Source: Aquimonas sp.
GTDB taxonomy: Bacteria > Pseudomonadota > Gammaproteobacteria > Xanthomonadales > Xanthomonadaceae
Assembly: GCA_022241605.1 (NCBI GenBank)
Contig: JAKOMQ010000014.1
Location: 1 to 64,000 of the forward strand
Direction: 5' to 3'
Length of the DNA: 64,000 nt
Shown: positions 25,456-34,321 of the stretch, one piece after another
How the letters are laid out: the number at the start of each line of letters is the position of its first letter
How positions within the stretch are numbered: the stretch's first letter is position 1
Notes under the pieces: generated by a model
Told to the model about the DNA's origin: nothing
The model's database searches: none
Seen by the model: only the letters and a program-made list of their open reading frames with translations
Position numbers and translations under genes: made by a program

Positions 25456-27630
25456 TTACTCGGCGAGCATGGCGTCAGGCTTGCGGATCACCCGCGCGGC
25501 AAGACGGGCATCCGCCCGCAGCAGGTCGATCGCATCCACCAGCAGGTGCGCTGCTTCGCGCAGCAGCACGTCGGCGGCTTCGCTGTCAGCGTCGGCGACC
25601 GAATCCACCGGCCGTTCGTCGGCCTGCAGGCCATCATCCAAAGCGTCTTCGGCAGGCTCCGCGGCGACCGGGGCCGTGCCCAAGGCCGTGCGCTGGGCCT
25701 CGCGGGCCTCCCGACGGGCCTGGTCGCGGTCACGCTCGCTGCGGCGAGTGGATTCGTTCAGCGAAATCTCGCGACTCTCGCGCAGGCGCCTGAACTCGGC
25801 CACGTCTTCCATCCACCACTGGAACTCCTGGTCTTCGGCCACCCGCGCCGCGTGCCGCTGCTGCAGCTCAGCGCGCAGCGGCGAGAAATCGCCGTAGCGT
25901 TCGAATTTGGCCGGCTCGATGCTCGCCCAAGGCAGGGCATTCTCATGCACGCTCTCGCCGTACTCGCTGGCGTCCCAGGTCACCGGAAAGGCAATGTCAG
26001 GCACCACGCCACGGTGCTGGGTGCTATCGCCGCCAACCCGGAAGAACTGCGCCACGGTGATCTTGAGATGGCCAAGGCCGGGGTTCTCGCGCGCGAACAG
26101 GTCGAGGTCGACCAGGTTCTGCACGGTGCCCTTGCCGAAGGTCGGCTCACCCACGATCAGACCGCGGCCGTAGTCCTGGATGGCGCCTGCGAAAATCTCC
26201 GAGGCAGAGGCCGAGGCGCGGTTGATCAACACCGCCAGCGGGCCCTCCCAGGCCTTGCCGGCCTGGCGATCGCGCTCCACCGAGACCCGGCGGCTGGCGT
26301 CCTGCACCTGCACCACCGGCCCTTGGTCGATGAACAGGCCGGTCAATTCGACCGCCTCTGTGAGCGAACCGCCGCCGTTGTTGCGCAGGTCGATCACCAC
26401 GCCTTCGACACCCTCCTCCTTGAGCTCGGCCAGCAGGCGCGCCACGTCGCGCGTGGCCGAACGGTAGTCCGGCTCATCCCGGCGACGGCCCTCGAAATCC
26501 TGATAGAAGGCCGGCAGCGCGATCACGCCGACGCGACGCGCGCCCTCGCCTTCGCCCAGCTCGATCACCTGTTTCTTGGCCGCCTGCTCCTCCAGCTTCA
26601 CGCGCTGGCGGGACAGGTTCAGGATCACGTGCTCGCCGTCGAGGCCGGCCTCCGCCGGCAGCACGTCCAGACGCACGATCGAATCCTTGGGCCCGCGGAT
26701 CAGATCGACCACGTCGTCAAGACGCCAGCCGACCACGTCGACGATCGGGCCGTCCTCACCCTGGCCCACACCGAGGATGCGGTCACCAGGTTTGATCTGA
26801 CCGGACAGCGCGGCCGGACCGCCGGGCACCACCGAGCGCACCACGGTGAACTCCTCATCGTTGCGGCTGAGCACCGCACCAATGCCCTCCAGCGACAGCC
26901 GCATGGAGATGTTGAAGTTCTCGGAGGTGCGCGGGTTCATGTAGGCCGTATGCGGCTCGATGGTCGCGCCGTAGGCATTCATGAAGGTCTGGAACACGTC
27001 TTCGGCGTCGATCTGCCGGATCCGCTCGCCGAGGTTGCGATAGCGACGGTCCAGCGTTTCGCGGACGGCGTCCATCTCGCGGCCGGCCAGGCGCAGGCGC
27101 AGGATGTCGTTCTTCACCCGCAGCCGCCACAGGGCGTCCAGCTCCTCTTCACTGGCGGCCCAGGCGGCCTCCTTGCGATCGAAGCTGTAGGTCTGCTCGG
27201 TGTCGAAATCCCAGTCGCCCTTGAGCATCTGGCGGGCGGAGCGGGTGCGCTCGGTGACGCGCTGCCGGTAGACGTTGAAGATCTCGAACGCCGGCGAGAG
27301 GCGGCCTTCGAGGATCGCGTCGTCGAGGGCGAGGCGGTAGGCCTCGAAACGCTCGACGTCCTCTGCCAGAAGGAACAGTCGATCGCCGTCCAGCGAGCGC
27401 AGGTAGCGGTCGAAAACCTGAGAGGACAGCGCGTCGTCGAGCTTCTGCGGCGCGTAGTGATAGCGCGAGCGGCTCAGGAACTGGGCCGCCCAGCGCGCGG
27501 CCTCGGCCTGGATTTCGGTGGGCGCCAGAACCAGCGCACTGCGGCTGGCAGCCTCGGGCTTGGCCAGCACGGGTGCCAGTGGCAGCAGCAGGGCCAGCAG
27601 CAGGGGGGACAGCAACTTTGAAGCGCGCAT
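25456..27630 (-). CDS. prc: Tail-specific C-terminal processing protease Prc
   Basis: A 724-residue periplasmic serine protease that trims or degrades envelope proteins from their C-termini. A signal peptide (MRASKLLSPLLLALLLPLAP, then LAK) is followed by the N-terminal helical domain, a PDZ domain near 245-330 (SLEGIGAVLSRNDEEFTVV), and the S41 core. The catalytic Ser is in NRASASASEIFAG near residue 470 and the Lys in GEPTFGKGTVQNL near 495. The C-terminal end is Arg/Glu/Ala-rich. The length and helical N-domain fit Prc rather than shorter CtpA proteins. A GTG at 27639 is an alternative start. Confidence 0.92.
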   Translation of the reverse strand: MRASKLLSPLLLALLLPLAPVLAKPEAASRSALVLAPTEIQAEAARWAAQFLSRSRYHYAPQKLDDALSSQVFDRYLRSLDGDRLFLLAEDVERFEAYRLALDDAILEGRLSPAFEIFNVYRQRVTERTRSARQMLKGDWDFDTEQTYSFDRKEAAWAASEEELDALWRLRVKNDILRLRLAGREMDAVRETLDRRYRNLGERIRQIDAEDVFQTFMNAYGATIEPHTAYMNPRTSENFNISMRLSLEGIGAVLSRNDEEFTVVRSVVPGGPAALSGQIKPGDRILGVGQGEDGPIVDVVGWRLDDVVDLIRGPKDSIVRLDVLPAEAGLDGEHVILNLSRQRVKLEEQAAKKQVIELGEGEGARRVGVIALPAFYQDFEGRRRDEPDYRSATRDVARLLAELKEEGVEGVVIDLRNNGGGSLTEAVELTGLFIDQGPVVQVQDASRRVSVERDRQAGKAWEGPLAVLINRASASASEIFAGAIQDYGRGLIVGEPTFGKGTVQNLVDLDLFARENPGLGHLKITVAQFFRVGGDSTQHRGVVPDIAFPVTWDASEYGESVHENALPWASIEPAKFERYGDFSPLRAELQQRHAARVAEDQEFQWWMEDVAEFRRLRESREISLNESTRRSERDRDQARREAREAQRTALGTAPVAAEPAEDALDDGLQADERPVDSVADADSEAADVLLREAAHLLVDAIDLLRADARLAARVIRKPDAMLAE

Positions 27631-27832
27631 GCCTTGCACCTTGGTGACGCCGCAAAGCGGACGTTTGCGAGCCGATCATGCCAGCCCGGGCCGTCGCGGG
27701 GCCAATGCCCCGCAAGCCGGTGAGAAGGTTCACATGGAACCCGCGTACCCGGGCAAGTTCCCGGAACAGCTGAACGATGCACCGGCAGGCGTGGGCGCCG
27801 CGTGTGCCGATCGGAATCTCAGGCGCGCTGTT

Positions 27833-28825
27833 TCACAGTTCGACGAAGCCGGCATCCTTGGCCATGCGGTCGGCGTGATAGCTGGAGCGCACCAGCGGCC
27901 CCGATGCGACGTGGGTGAAGCCCATGTCCAGGCCGATCCGCTCGAGCTCGGCGAATTCGTCCGGATGCCAGTAGCGCATCACCGGATGGTGATGCGGTGT
28001 CGGCTGCAGGTACTGCCCGATGGTCACCATGTCGACATCGTGCGCGCGCAGGTCGCCCAGGGCGCCACGAACCTGCTCCAGATCCTCGCCAAGGCCGAGC
28101 ATGATCCCGGACTTGGTCGGCACCTGCGGATGCTGCGCCTTGAAACGCTGCAGCAGCTGCAGCGACCAGTCGTAGTCGGCCCCGGGGCGGACGTTGGTGT
28201 AGAGCTCGCGGACGGTTTCGAGATTATGGTTGAACACGTCCGGCGGATCGGTGGCAAGAATCTCCAGCGCGCGGTCCATGCGGCCACGGCCGCGGAAATC
28301 CGGCGTGAGGATCTCGATCTTGATGGCCGGCGACAGCGCGCGGGTTTCGCGGATGCAGTCGACAAAATGCTGGGCGCCGCCGTCGCGCAGGTCGTCGCGG
28401 TCGACCGAGGTGATCACCACGTACTTCAGGCGCATGTCGGCGATCGTGCGGGCCAGCTTGAGCGGCTCGCTGGCGTCAGGCGGCTTGGGCCTGCCGTGGG
28501 CGACGTCGCAGAAGCTGCAGCGACGGGTGCAGACCTCGCCGAGGATCATGAATGTGGCGGTGCCGTGGCTGAAGCATTCGTGGATATTGGGGCAACTCGC
28601 CTCCTCGCAGACCGTGACCAGCGCGTTCTCGCGCAGCCGCGACTTCAGCTGCTGCACTGCATTGCCGGCCGGCAGCCGCACGCGGATCCAGCCGGGCTTG
28701 CGCAGGGTCGGTGCGTTTTCGAAGGTGACCGGGCTGCGGGCAATCTTGGTTTCGCCCAGCTGCTTCTCGCCGGTGACCAGCACCGGAATTTCGCGGGGGG
28801 CGGGCTTGGAGGCGACTTCGCTCAT
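27833..28825 (-). CDS. lipA: Lipoyl synthase
   Basis: A 330-residue radical-SAM enzyme that inserts two sulfurs into octanoyl groups on E2 and GcvH proteins. It has the auxiliary cluster cysteines [12 protein letters not shown] near residues 72-83 and the radical-SAM triad CTRRCSFC near 98. The terminal RSSYHAD carries the conserved serine ligand. Its start overlaps the lipB stop by four bases (ATGA), so the two are translationally coupled. Confidence 0.97.
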   Translation of the reverse strand: MSEVASKPAPREIPVLVTGEKQLGETKIARSPVTFENAPTLRKPGWIRVRLPAGNAVQQLKSRLRENALVTVCEEASCPNIHECFSHGTATFMILGEVCTRRCSFCDVAHGRPKPPDASEPLKLARTIADMRLKYVVITSVDRDDLRDGGAQHFVDCIRETRALSPAIKIEILTPDFRGRGRMDRALEILATDPPDVFNHNLETVRELYTNVRPGADYDWSLQLLQRFKAQHPQVPTKSGIMLGLGEDLEQVRGALGDLRAHDVDMVTIGQYLQPTPHHHPVMRYWHPDEFAELERIGLDMGFTHVASGPLVRSSYHADRMAKDAGFVEL

Positions 28826-29526
28826 GCGGGGCTCACGGCGGCGGGGGCGGCCGCGGCGATCGCGGCAGGCAGGTCGGATAGTTCAGGGGCAGGCGCAGCC
28901 ACCGGCTGCAGGCCGAAGGCGCGGGCCAGTGCAGGCACCAGCACGGCGGCAGTGGCGTCCAACGTCGAAGGACCGCCCAAGTCTAGCAGCTGGGTCACCG
29001 CCAGCCCCTGGTAGCCGCAGGGGTTGATTCCCGCATAGGGCGAAAGATCCATGGCCACGTTGAAGGCCAGGCCATGGAAGCTGCAGCCGCGGCGGACCCG
29101 CAGGCCCAGCGCCATCACCTTGGCGCCGCCGACGTAGATACCCGGCGCACCGGGCACGCGCTCGCCGCGGATGCCCCATTCAGCGAGGCTGTCGATCGTC
29201 GCCTGCTCGATCCGGCACACCAGCTCGCGCACGCCCAGGCCCAGCCGGCGCAGGTCCAGCAGTGGATAGGCCACCAGCTGGCCGGGGCCGTGGTAGGTGA
29301 CCTGGCCGCCGCGGTCGACCCGCAGCACGGGAATGTCGCCCGGCAGCAGCACGTGCTCGGGCTTGCCGGCCTGACCCAGAGTGAACACCGGATCATGCTC
29401 GACCAGCCAGAGCTGATCGGGCACGTCCGGTCCGCGCGCATCGGTCAGCGCCTGCATGGCGCGCCAGACACGCTCGTAGGGTTGCCGGCCCAGGCGGCAA
29501 ACCTGCAGCTCGCCTACAGCGTCCAT
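28822..29526 (-). CDS. lipB: Octanoyl-[ACP]:protein octanoyltransferase
   Basis: A 234-residue enzyme that moves octanoate from acyl carrier protein to lipoyl domains, the step before LipA. Visible family features are [17 protein letters not shown], the [17 protein letters not shown] loop, [17 protein letters not shown] with the catalytic lysine, and [10 protein letters not shown] with the acyl-binding cysteine. The C-terminal 30 residues are an Ala-rich extension. It sits between ybeD and lipA with overlaps on both sides. Confidence 0.96.
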   Translation of the reverse strand: MDAVGELQVCRLGRQPYERVWRAMQALTDARGPDVPDQLWLVEHDPVFTLGQAGKPEHVLLPGDIPVLRVDRGGQVTYHGPGQLVAYPLLDLRRLGLGVRELVCRIEQATIDSLAEWGIRGERVPGAPGIYVGGAKVMALGLRVRRGCSFHGLAFNVAMDLSPYAGINPCGYQGLAVTQLLDLGGPSTLDATAAVLVPALARAFGLQPVAAPAPELSDLPAAIAAAAPAAVSPA

Positions 29527-29810
29527 TTGATTCCCGGCAGGGCGCGCAGGGCGGCATGCGCGACTTCATAGTGCTCGCGCATTTCGGCGTGGAAGGCGAG
29601 GCTGACCGACTGGTACTTTCCGGCCGACGAGCCGCGCGAACGCACGCTGTCCGGATCCAGCGCCAGACCGGCGGCGGTGAGCGCGCCGGTGACGAGCTCG
29701 ATCCAGTCCGGGCTGGCGAGGCCGACCGCAGTGATCTCGATGCGGCACGGAAACTCGAAGCCGCGCTGTTCGCCGGCAGGGCCGGGCGGCGGGGGGAGGC
29801 TGCTGTTCAT
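29514..29810 (-). CDS. ybeD: YbeD/DUF493 family protein
   Basis: A 98-residue ferredoxin-like-fold protein. The core is [13 protein letters not shown], then [16 protein letters not shown] and [12 protein letters not shown] at the end, all typical of DUF493. The family sits beside lipB in many proteobacteria and may regulate lipoate or other processes, but no activity is established. The last 13 bp overlap the lipB start. A proline-rich N-terminus (SLPPPPGP) is not part of the fold. Confidence 0.9.
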   Translation of the reverse strand: MNSSLPPPPGPAGEQRGFEFPCRIEITAVGLASPDWIELVTGALTAAGLALDPDSVRSRGSSAGKYQSVSLAFHAEMREHYEVAHAALRALPGIKWTL

Positions 29811-29870
29811 CGGAGCATTATCGCGCGGACGGTGGTCAGGCCGCTGTGCAGGCAGGGCTCTGATCGGTTG

Positions 29871-29901
29871 AAAAAACGCAGACCCCGCCGCCACCGGGGT
29901 C
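29871..29901 (-). terminator. Rho-independent terminator of the sigma-factor operon
   Basis: GACCCCG (29881-29887) pairs with CGGGGTC (29895-29901). On the minus strand the stem is followed by TGCG and six T. It lies about 75 bp past the last gene of the EF-hand/sigma operon. Confidence 0.85.
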
Positions 29902-29976
29902 CAGCGTCGGCCTCTGGGCGAATGGCTCCCGAATGCTGTCTGGCGTGTATCGCATCCGGGCCGCGCGGACGGAGCG

Positions 29977-30465
29977 TCAGTCGCGGCCCCGTCGCCCCCC
30001 CGTACGACGCTCGGCCATGCGCTGGGCCAGCCGCTCGCGCTCCTCGGGTTCGAGCTGGGCGGCAAGCCGCTGCAGGCCGGCGTGGGCACGCTCCGCAACC
30101 GCCAGCTCGCGCTTGCGCTGATCGGCCAGGGCCGTCTGCAGGTTGGCTTCCTCGAAGGGCTGCGCGCGCAGTGCCGAGGCCACCTGGGCGCGCGCCTGCT
30201 GCAGTTCGCGCAGGGACTCGCGCAAAGGCTCGCGCTCTGGAGCAAAGCTGGCCTGGATCAGTTCGCGACGCTCACTGCCGAGGCTGCGCTGCAGCCGCCG
30301 CATCGGCAGCTCGCGCAGCTGCTGCTCCGACTGCAGGTGGGTGGGTGCCGTCTGCGCAGGCACCGCGGTGCGCCAGGTCCAGCCCAGTACAGCTGTTGCC
30401 AGCAGCAGGTTCGTGCACAGGGAACCCAGCAACAGCCAGCGAAGGGGGGCGGGCATTGCATTCAT
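29977..30465 (-). CDS. Spy/CpxP-like periplasmic metal-sensor protein
   Basis: A 162-residue protein with an N-terminal membrane anchor or uncleaved signal (LRWLLLGSLCTNLLLATAVLGW). It is followed by a long helical, Arg/Glu/Gln-rich domain with repeated LRESLRELQQAR-type segments. This is the heavy-metal resistance/sensor (Metal_resist) build, related to CnrX and ZraP. In CnrYXH systems such a protein senses metal and controls an anti-sigma/sigma pair. Here it is the last gene behind an ECF sigma factor and a probable anti-sigma factor, overlapping the latter by four bases, which fits that role. Confidence 0.75.
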   Translation of the reverse strand: MNAMPAPLRWLLLGSLCTNLLLATAVLGWTWRTAVPAQTAPTHLQSEQQLRELPMRRLQRSLGSERRELIQASFAPEREPLRESLRELQQARAQVASALRAQPFEEANLQTALADQRKRELAVAERAHAGLQRLAAQLEPEERERLAQRMAERRTGGRRGRD

Positions 30466-30890
30466 GGCAGGTGTTCCTCGAAGTCGGTGTCGAGCGAGGC
30501 CAGCGCCAGCCAGGCCTCCAACTCATCAATCTCGCCGCCCCCCGGAGCCGTTGCCAGCAGGCCGAAGGCGAGCCCAAGGCCGAGCGAGCAGGCGAGCGCC
30601 GGGCCGGCAAGCCGCCCACCCCCCAGCGCCCGCCACAGCTGGCGCAGGAGCGGCTCGCGCGCCACGGGCGCTGCAGCAAGGATGCGCGCCGACAGCCCCA
30701 GCGGCAGCGCAGGCTCGGGCAGGGTCTGCAGCCAATCGTCCAGTTCGCGCCCGCAACCCAGCAACGCAGCGGCTTCGGCTGCCGGCAGCGCAGCCAGCGC
30801 GGCGGCATCGGCCGGCGGCCAGCGCGCGGGGTCGCTGCCGAAGGCGTCAAGGCAGTACTGCATGCGTTCGCTTTTGGATTCGTTGCTCAT
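30462..30890 (-). CDS. Probable membrane anti-sigma factor
   Basis: A 142-residue protein with one predicted membrane helix near residues 98-113 (ACSLGLGLAFGLLATAP) and a cytoplasmic N-terminal half (MQYCLDAFGSDPARWPPAD). It has no zinc-finger ZAS motif. Its position right after the ECF sigma gene and before the Spy-like sensor is the main argument for anti-sigma function. The identity is inferred from context; the sequence alone is not diagnostic. Confidence 0.6.
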   Translation of the reverse strand: MSNESKSERMQYCLDAFGSDPARWPPADAAALAALPAAEAAALLGCGRELDDWLQTLPEPALPLGLSARILAAAPVAREPLLRQLWRALGGGRLAGPALACSLGLGLAFGLLATAPGGGEIDELEAWLALASLDTDFEEHLP

Positions 30891-30957
30891 TGCGGTGTTC
30901 CGGCAATCGTGGGGGGATCGGGCGGTGGCACGCCAGTTCGCTGGGAACAGACAGGGC

Positions 30958-31533
30958 TCAGGACGCCTCGCGATGTTCGATCAGGCGCGCCTTGAGGCCA
31001 CGCCGGGCGCGCGCCAGCAGCGACTCCAGCGCATCCTCGCTGACGCCGAGCGCCTGCGCTGCTTCGACCTGGCTCAGGCCCTGGTAGTGGAACAGCAGCA
31101 GCGCCTCGCGCTGCCGCTGTGGCAATTCCGCCAACGCCCGTCGCAGCGCGGATTCGCGTTCGTCGAGCTGGGCCCGCTGACCCGGCCCGGCGCCACGCTC
31201 GTCCTGCTGGGCGTCGTCCAGCGGCTGTTGGGGCCGCCGCCTGCGCAGACGGTCGCGGCATAGATTCAGCGTGACGGTGTGGATCCAGGTCGACAGACGC
31301 GCCTCGCCCTCACGCCAGCTTGCGCCGGCTTGCCAGAGCCGCAGGAACAGGTCCTGGGCGACATCTTCAGCCTCGGCGGGATCGTCCAGCATGCGCTGCG
31401 CAAGCCGGTGCACGGGTCGCAAATGCAGCTCCACCAAACGCCGGCAGGCGCCGCCGTCACCGGCCGAGGCCGCCCTGAGCAGGGCGGCCTCGGCGGAGGC
31501 GGACAGCTCGCCCATGGAGGCAGGCGCCAGCAT
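30958..31533 (-). CDS. ECF-type RNA polymerase sigma factor
   Basis: A 191-residue sigma-70-family factor. Region 2 spans LVELHLRPVHRLAQRML and AEAEDVAQDLFLRLWQ. Region 4 is LPQRQREALLLFHYQGLSQ with the helix-turn-helix VEAAQALGVSEDALESLLAR. Between them lies a charged linker (RRRRPQQPLDDAQQDERGAG). It redirects RNA polymerase to envelope or metal-stress promoters. The start may be the ATG at 31533 (10 bp after the EF-hand stop) or at 31515; neither has a clear Shine-Dalgarno site. The order EF-hand, sigma, anti-sigma-like, Spy-like suggests one regulon cassette. Confidence 0.88.
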   Translation of the reverse strand: MLAPASMGELSASAEAALLRAASAGDGGACRRLVELHLRPVHRLAQRMLDDPAEAEDVAQDLFLRLWQAGASWREGEARLSTWIHTVTLNLCRDRLRRRRPQQPLDDAQQDERGAGPGQRAQLDERESALRRALAELPQRQREALLLFHYQGLSQVEAAQALGVSEDALESLLARARRGLKARLIEHREAS

Positions 31534-31543
31534 CCGAACGCGA

Positions 31544-32041
31544 TCAGCCGCCGTGGCGACGCTGATGCCTGCCTTGGCCGCCGCTCGGACGGCTTTGGCC
31601 TTGCAGCATGCGGGCCGCGGCCGCAGCGGCAAATTCGTCGGCGCTGACCACGCCATCGCCATCGGCATCCATGCGCGCGAGAGCACGTTCGACGCGCTGC
31701 CGGCGTCGCTCGGCCATGCGCGCTTCGCGCCAGGCCAGCAGTTCTTCGGCGCTGATCACGCCGTCGCCGTCTGCGTCGATTTCGGCGGCGCGGCGCGCCG
31801 CGGCGGCGTCGATCTCGGCCTGGCTGACCGTGCCATCACCGTTCAGGTCCAGCCGCGCCATCCGCTCTGCTCGATAGGCCTCGCGCTCGGCCTGGCGTTC
31901 GGCACGCCACTCGGCGCGAGCGGCGGGGTCCGCAGGGCCGCCGCGGCTGGCTTCCGCAGCGGACAACGCCGGGGCGGCGCCGACCAGAAAAGCCAGCAGA
32001 AGGGTGCCGGACAGCCGATGAGGAAAGCTGGGAGTGCGCAT
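31544..32041 (-). CDS. Exported EF-hand calcium-binding protein
   Basis: A 165-residue protein with a signal peptide (PHRLSGTLLLAFLVGAAP, cut near ALSAAEA). It has three EF-hand loops: DLNGDGTVSQAE, DADGDGVISAEE and DADGDGVVSADE, all with complete calcium-ligand positions. Arg/Glu-rich helices separate them. The tail ends GQGRHQRRHGG. It is the first gene of the sigma-factor operon and could be a periplasmic Ca2+ sensor or buffer. AAGGAG eight bases upstream supports the ATG at 32041. Confidence 0.88.
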   Translation of the reverse strand: MRTPSFPHRLSGTLLLAFLVGAAPALSAAEASRGGPADPAARAEWRAERQAEREAYRAERMARLDLNGDGTVSQAEIDAAAARRAAEIDADGDGVISAEELLAWREARMAERRRQRVERALARMDADGDGVVSADEFAAAAAARMLQGQSRPSGGQGRHQRRHGG

Positions 32042-32149
32042 GGTTGAGCTCCTTGGGTGCTGGGTAAATGCGCCAGCGGCGACTGTTCGCATCCGGCTGC
32101 CTGGGCTTCCACGCGGCATCGCGGGGATTCCGTCGCCCGCAATCGCTCA

Positions 32150-32326
32150 GAGCGTGTGAAAAACCCTGATGCCGTAGCGAGGGCGTCGCTGGGCGTTCGT
32201 GGCAAGGCGCGGTGCGTGAATACAAGGGAGTTTGGCGGGCCGAATGAGCGCGGAATTGGCGTAGCGCGCTGCCGCCTCGGGCGTCCAGCGGCGGCCGCAG
32301 TAGGCGGATGGTTTTTTTACATGCTC
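32150..32326. mobile_element. MITE-like element with terminal inverted repeats
   Basis: The left end GAGCGTGTGAAAAACC (32150-32165) is matched in reverse by GGTTTTTTTACATGCTC (32310-32326), with a few mismatches. The 177-bp interior has no gene. The size and ends suggest a non-autonomous miniature element. A target-site duplication is not clear. Confidence 0.55.
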
Positions 32327-32361
32327 CCAGCCCCGGAGCGTGCGCGCGCCTCGCGCCGCAC

Positions 32362-32799
32362 TCAAGCCGAGCGGCAGCGATGCCACCCGCGCAGGTGCAG
32401 GTAGTGGCCCAAGGCAATCAGCAGGGCTCCGCCGCTGACCGCCGGGATGCTCCAGAAACTGCGTGCCAGCGGCAGGTACCAGAGCCCGAGACTGACCAGC
32501 AGCGCGCCCAGCAACAGCAGCACGCGCGCCCACGGCGCACGGAAGTTCCTCCAGGCCAGCACCAGGGCCAGACCCGCGAGCAGCAGGCTGGTGCGCGCAA
32601 TCCAGGGCTCGGCATAGAACACCCAGGCCCAGGACGGCGGGTTGAAGCGCAGCTGCAGCCAAAAGGCCGGGAAGCTGATCAGGATCCAGGCGGTGCCCAG
32701 GCAGTGCAGCGCACACACGATCCCAACGCCGAGGCCAAGACGATCCGTCCAGCGCAACGGTGATGTGGCCGGGGAACCCGGCGGGATGCTTGCTGTCAT
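32362..32799 (-). CDS. MerC-domain membrane protein
   Basis: A 145-residue protein with four predicted membrane helices. The first contains the MerC-type cysteine motif GIVCALHCLGTAWIL, which binds and passes Hg2+ in true MerC proteins. No other mer gene is nearby. It is transcribed away from a Zrg-type zinc uptake operon, and a Zur-like box lies in the 86-bp gap between the two start codons. A role in zinc or other divalent-metal handling is therefore as likely as mercury transport. Start ATG at 32799. Confidence 0.78.
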   Translation of the reverse strand: MTASIPPGSPATSPLRWTDRLGLGVGIVCALHCLGTAWILISFPAFWLQLRFNPPSWAWVFYAEPWIARTSLLLAGLALVLAWRNFRAPWARVLLLLGALLVSLGLWYLPLARSFWSIPAVSGGALLIALGHYLHLRGWHRCRSA

Positions 32800-32840
32800 G
32801 CTTGCGCTTCCGAGAGCCGCTTCCGCGGCATTTCGTTAAA

Positions 32841-32855
32841 GTTATAACATTACAC
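32841..32855. promoter_or_regulatory. Zur-like operator between merC-like gene and Zrg operon
   Basis: GTTATAACATTACAC resembles gammaproteobacterial Zur boxes (GTTATA-TATAAC type, variant GTAATGTTATAAC). It is the only AT-rich patch in the divergent promoter region and lies about 30 bp from the downstream start codon. The genes on the right are of the Zur-regulated Zrg type, which supports the call. Confidence 0.7.
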
Positions 32856-32885
32856 TTGCTTCCACCACCTTGACCCGGAGCCATC

Positions 32886-33602
32886 ATGCAAACGCACGCC
32901 GCCCTGCGCACCGCCGCCCTGCCCGCCCTGCTGCTGTCGGCGCTGGCACTGGCCCTTCCCGCCCCTGCACACGCCCATGGCCGCCATGACCATGCACAGG
33001 ACGAAAAGCACAAAGACAGCCACGGGCACGACCATGCAAGCGAGGATGAGCAGCGCAGCCACGGCGCCCATGTGCATGGCCAGAGTCAGCTCGACATCGC
33101 GGTGGTTGGCGGGGTGATCGAGCTCCAGCTCGACGGCGCTGCCTATAACTTCATCGGCTTCGAACGCGCCCCGGCCTCGCCGGAAGAGGAGGCCCGCGTT
33201 GCTGCCGCGCGCGCCCTGCTAGCCGAGGGCGACAGCCTGTATGCGCTGCCGTCGCAGGCCGGCTGCCGTGCGCTGGACCAGCGCCTCAGCGCGCCGCTGC
33301 CGGAAGCGAAGGCAGCTCATGATGGCCACGACCACGATCAAAAGCATGACCACGACCATGACCATGGCCACGACCACGACCACGATCACAACCATGACCA
33401 TGACCATGCGCAGTCGGCGCACGCCAACTGGCAGGCCTACCATCGCTTCGAATGCACACGCCCCGAGGCCTTGGACGGGCTGCAAGTCCGTGTGTTCGAG
33501 CACTTCCCCGGAACCACCCGTATCGACTACCAGCTGGTGAGCGAGCGCGCCCAGAGCGGCGGCCGGCTCAGCGCCGGCGAGGATCGCGTCAGCCTGCGAT
33601 GA
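32886..33602 (+). CDS. zrgA: Histidine-rich periplasmic zinc-binding protein, ZrgA/DUF2796 type
   Basis: A 238-residue protein with a signal peptide ending PAPAHAHG. The mature N-terminus is rich in His/Asp/Lys. The DUF2796 core starts HGAHVHGQSQLDIAVVGGVI. A central metal-binding tract near residues 140-178 alternates His and Asp (HDHDHDHGHDHDHDHNHDHD). In Vibrio, ZrgA is the periplasmic part of a zinc ABC transporter made with ZrgB-E. The next three genes here match that set. Its stop overlaps the ATPase start (ATGA). Confidence 0.85.
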   Translation: MQTHAALRTAALPALLLSALALALPAPAHAHGRHDHAQDEKHKDSHGHDHASEDEQRSHGAHVHGQSQLDIAVVGGVIELQLDGAAYNFIGFERAPASPEEEARVAAARALLAEGDSLYALPSQAGCRALDQRLSAPLPEAKAAHDGHDHDQKHDHDHDHGHDHDHDHNHDHDHAQSAHANWQAYHRFECTRPEALDGLQVRVFEHFPGTTRIDYQLVSERAQSGGRLSAGEDRVSLR

Positions 33603-34321
33603 ACCCAGCCAGTTCCCCCGCCGCCGCCACCGCACTCGAGATCCAGGCCCTGCGCTTCACCTGGCCGGGCGCGGCCGCGGCAACGCTCGATATCCCCGAG
33701 TTCCGGCTTACGGCCGGTGAGCGCGTGTTCCTGGCCGGCCCCAGCGGCAGCGGCAAGAGCACCCTGCTCGGCGTGATCGCCGGCACCCTGCGACCGCAGG
33801 CCGGGCGGCTGGCAGTGGCCGGCTGCGACAGCGGCGCGCTGTCGCAGCGCCGCCGCGACCGCCTGCGCGCCGACCATATCGGCGTGATCTTCCAGCAGTT
33901 CAACCTGCTGCCCTTCCTGTCGACGCTGGACAACGTGCTGCTGGCGGCGCGCTTCTCGAAACGCCGCGCCGCCCGCGCTGCCAGCCGCGACGGCAGCCCG
34001 CGCGCCTCCGCGCTGCGCCTGCTGGGCGGGCTGGGCATTGGCGCCGACCTGCTCGGACGCGCTGCAGCCCAGCTCAGCGTCGGCCAGCAGCAGCGGGTAG
34101 CGGCCGCGCGCGCGCTGCTGGGTGCGCCCGAACTGATCCTCGCCGACGAGCCGACCTCGGCGCTGGACGCCGACCGCCGCGACGAGTTCATCAACCTGCT
34201 GCTCGGCGAATGCGCCGATGCCGGCACCGCCCTGCTGTTCGTCAGCCACGACCGCGGCCTGGTACCGCGCTTCGACCGCGCCGTGGAACTGCTCGGCCTT
34301 GGCCGGGAGGGGTCGCCATGA
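33599..34321 (+). CDS. zrgB: ABC transporter ATPase of the Zrg operon
   Basis: A 240-residue LolD/MacB-like ATPase. Walker A is GPSGSGKST, the Q-loop FQQFNLLP, the signature LSVGQQQR, Walker B LILADEP and the H-loop VSHD. The signature has V and Q in place of the usual second G and G (LSGGQ), a mild deviation. It overlaps both neighbours by four bases, so zrgA, this gene and the permease gene are translationally coupled. With the FtsX-like permease it would power zinc uptake or transfer. Confidence 0.87.
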   Translation: MNPASSPAAATALEIQALRFTWPGAAAATLDIPEFRLTAGERVFLAGPSGSGKSTLLGVIAGTLRPQAGRLAVAGCDSGALSQRRRDRLRADHIGVIFQQFNLLPFLSTLDNVLLAARFSKRRAARAASRDGSPRASALRLLGGLGIGADLLGRAAAQLSVGQQQRVAAARALLGAPELILADEPTSALDADRRDEFINLLLGECADAGTALLFVSHDRGLVPRFDRAVELLGLGREGSP

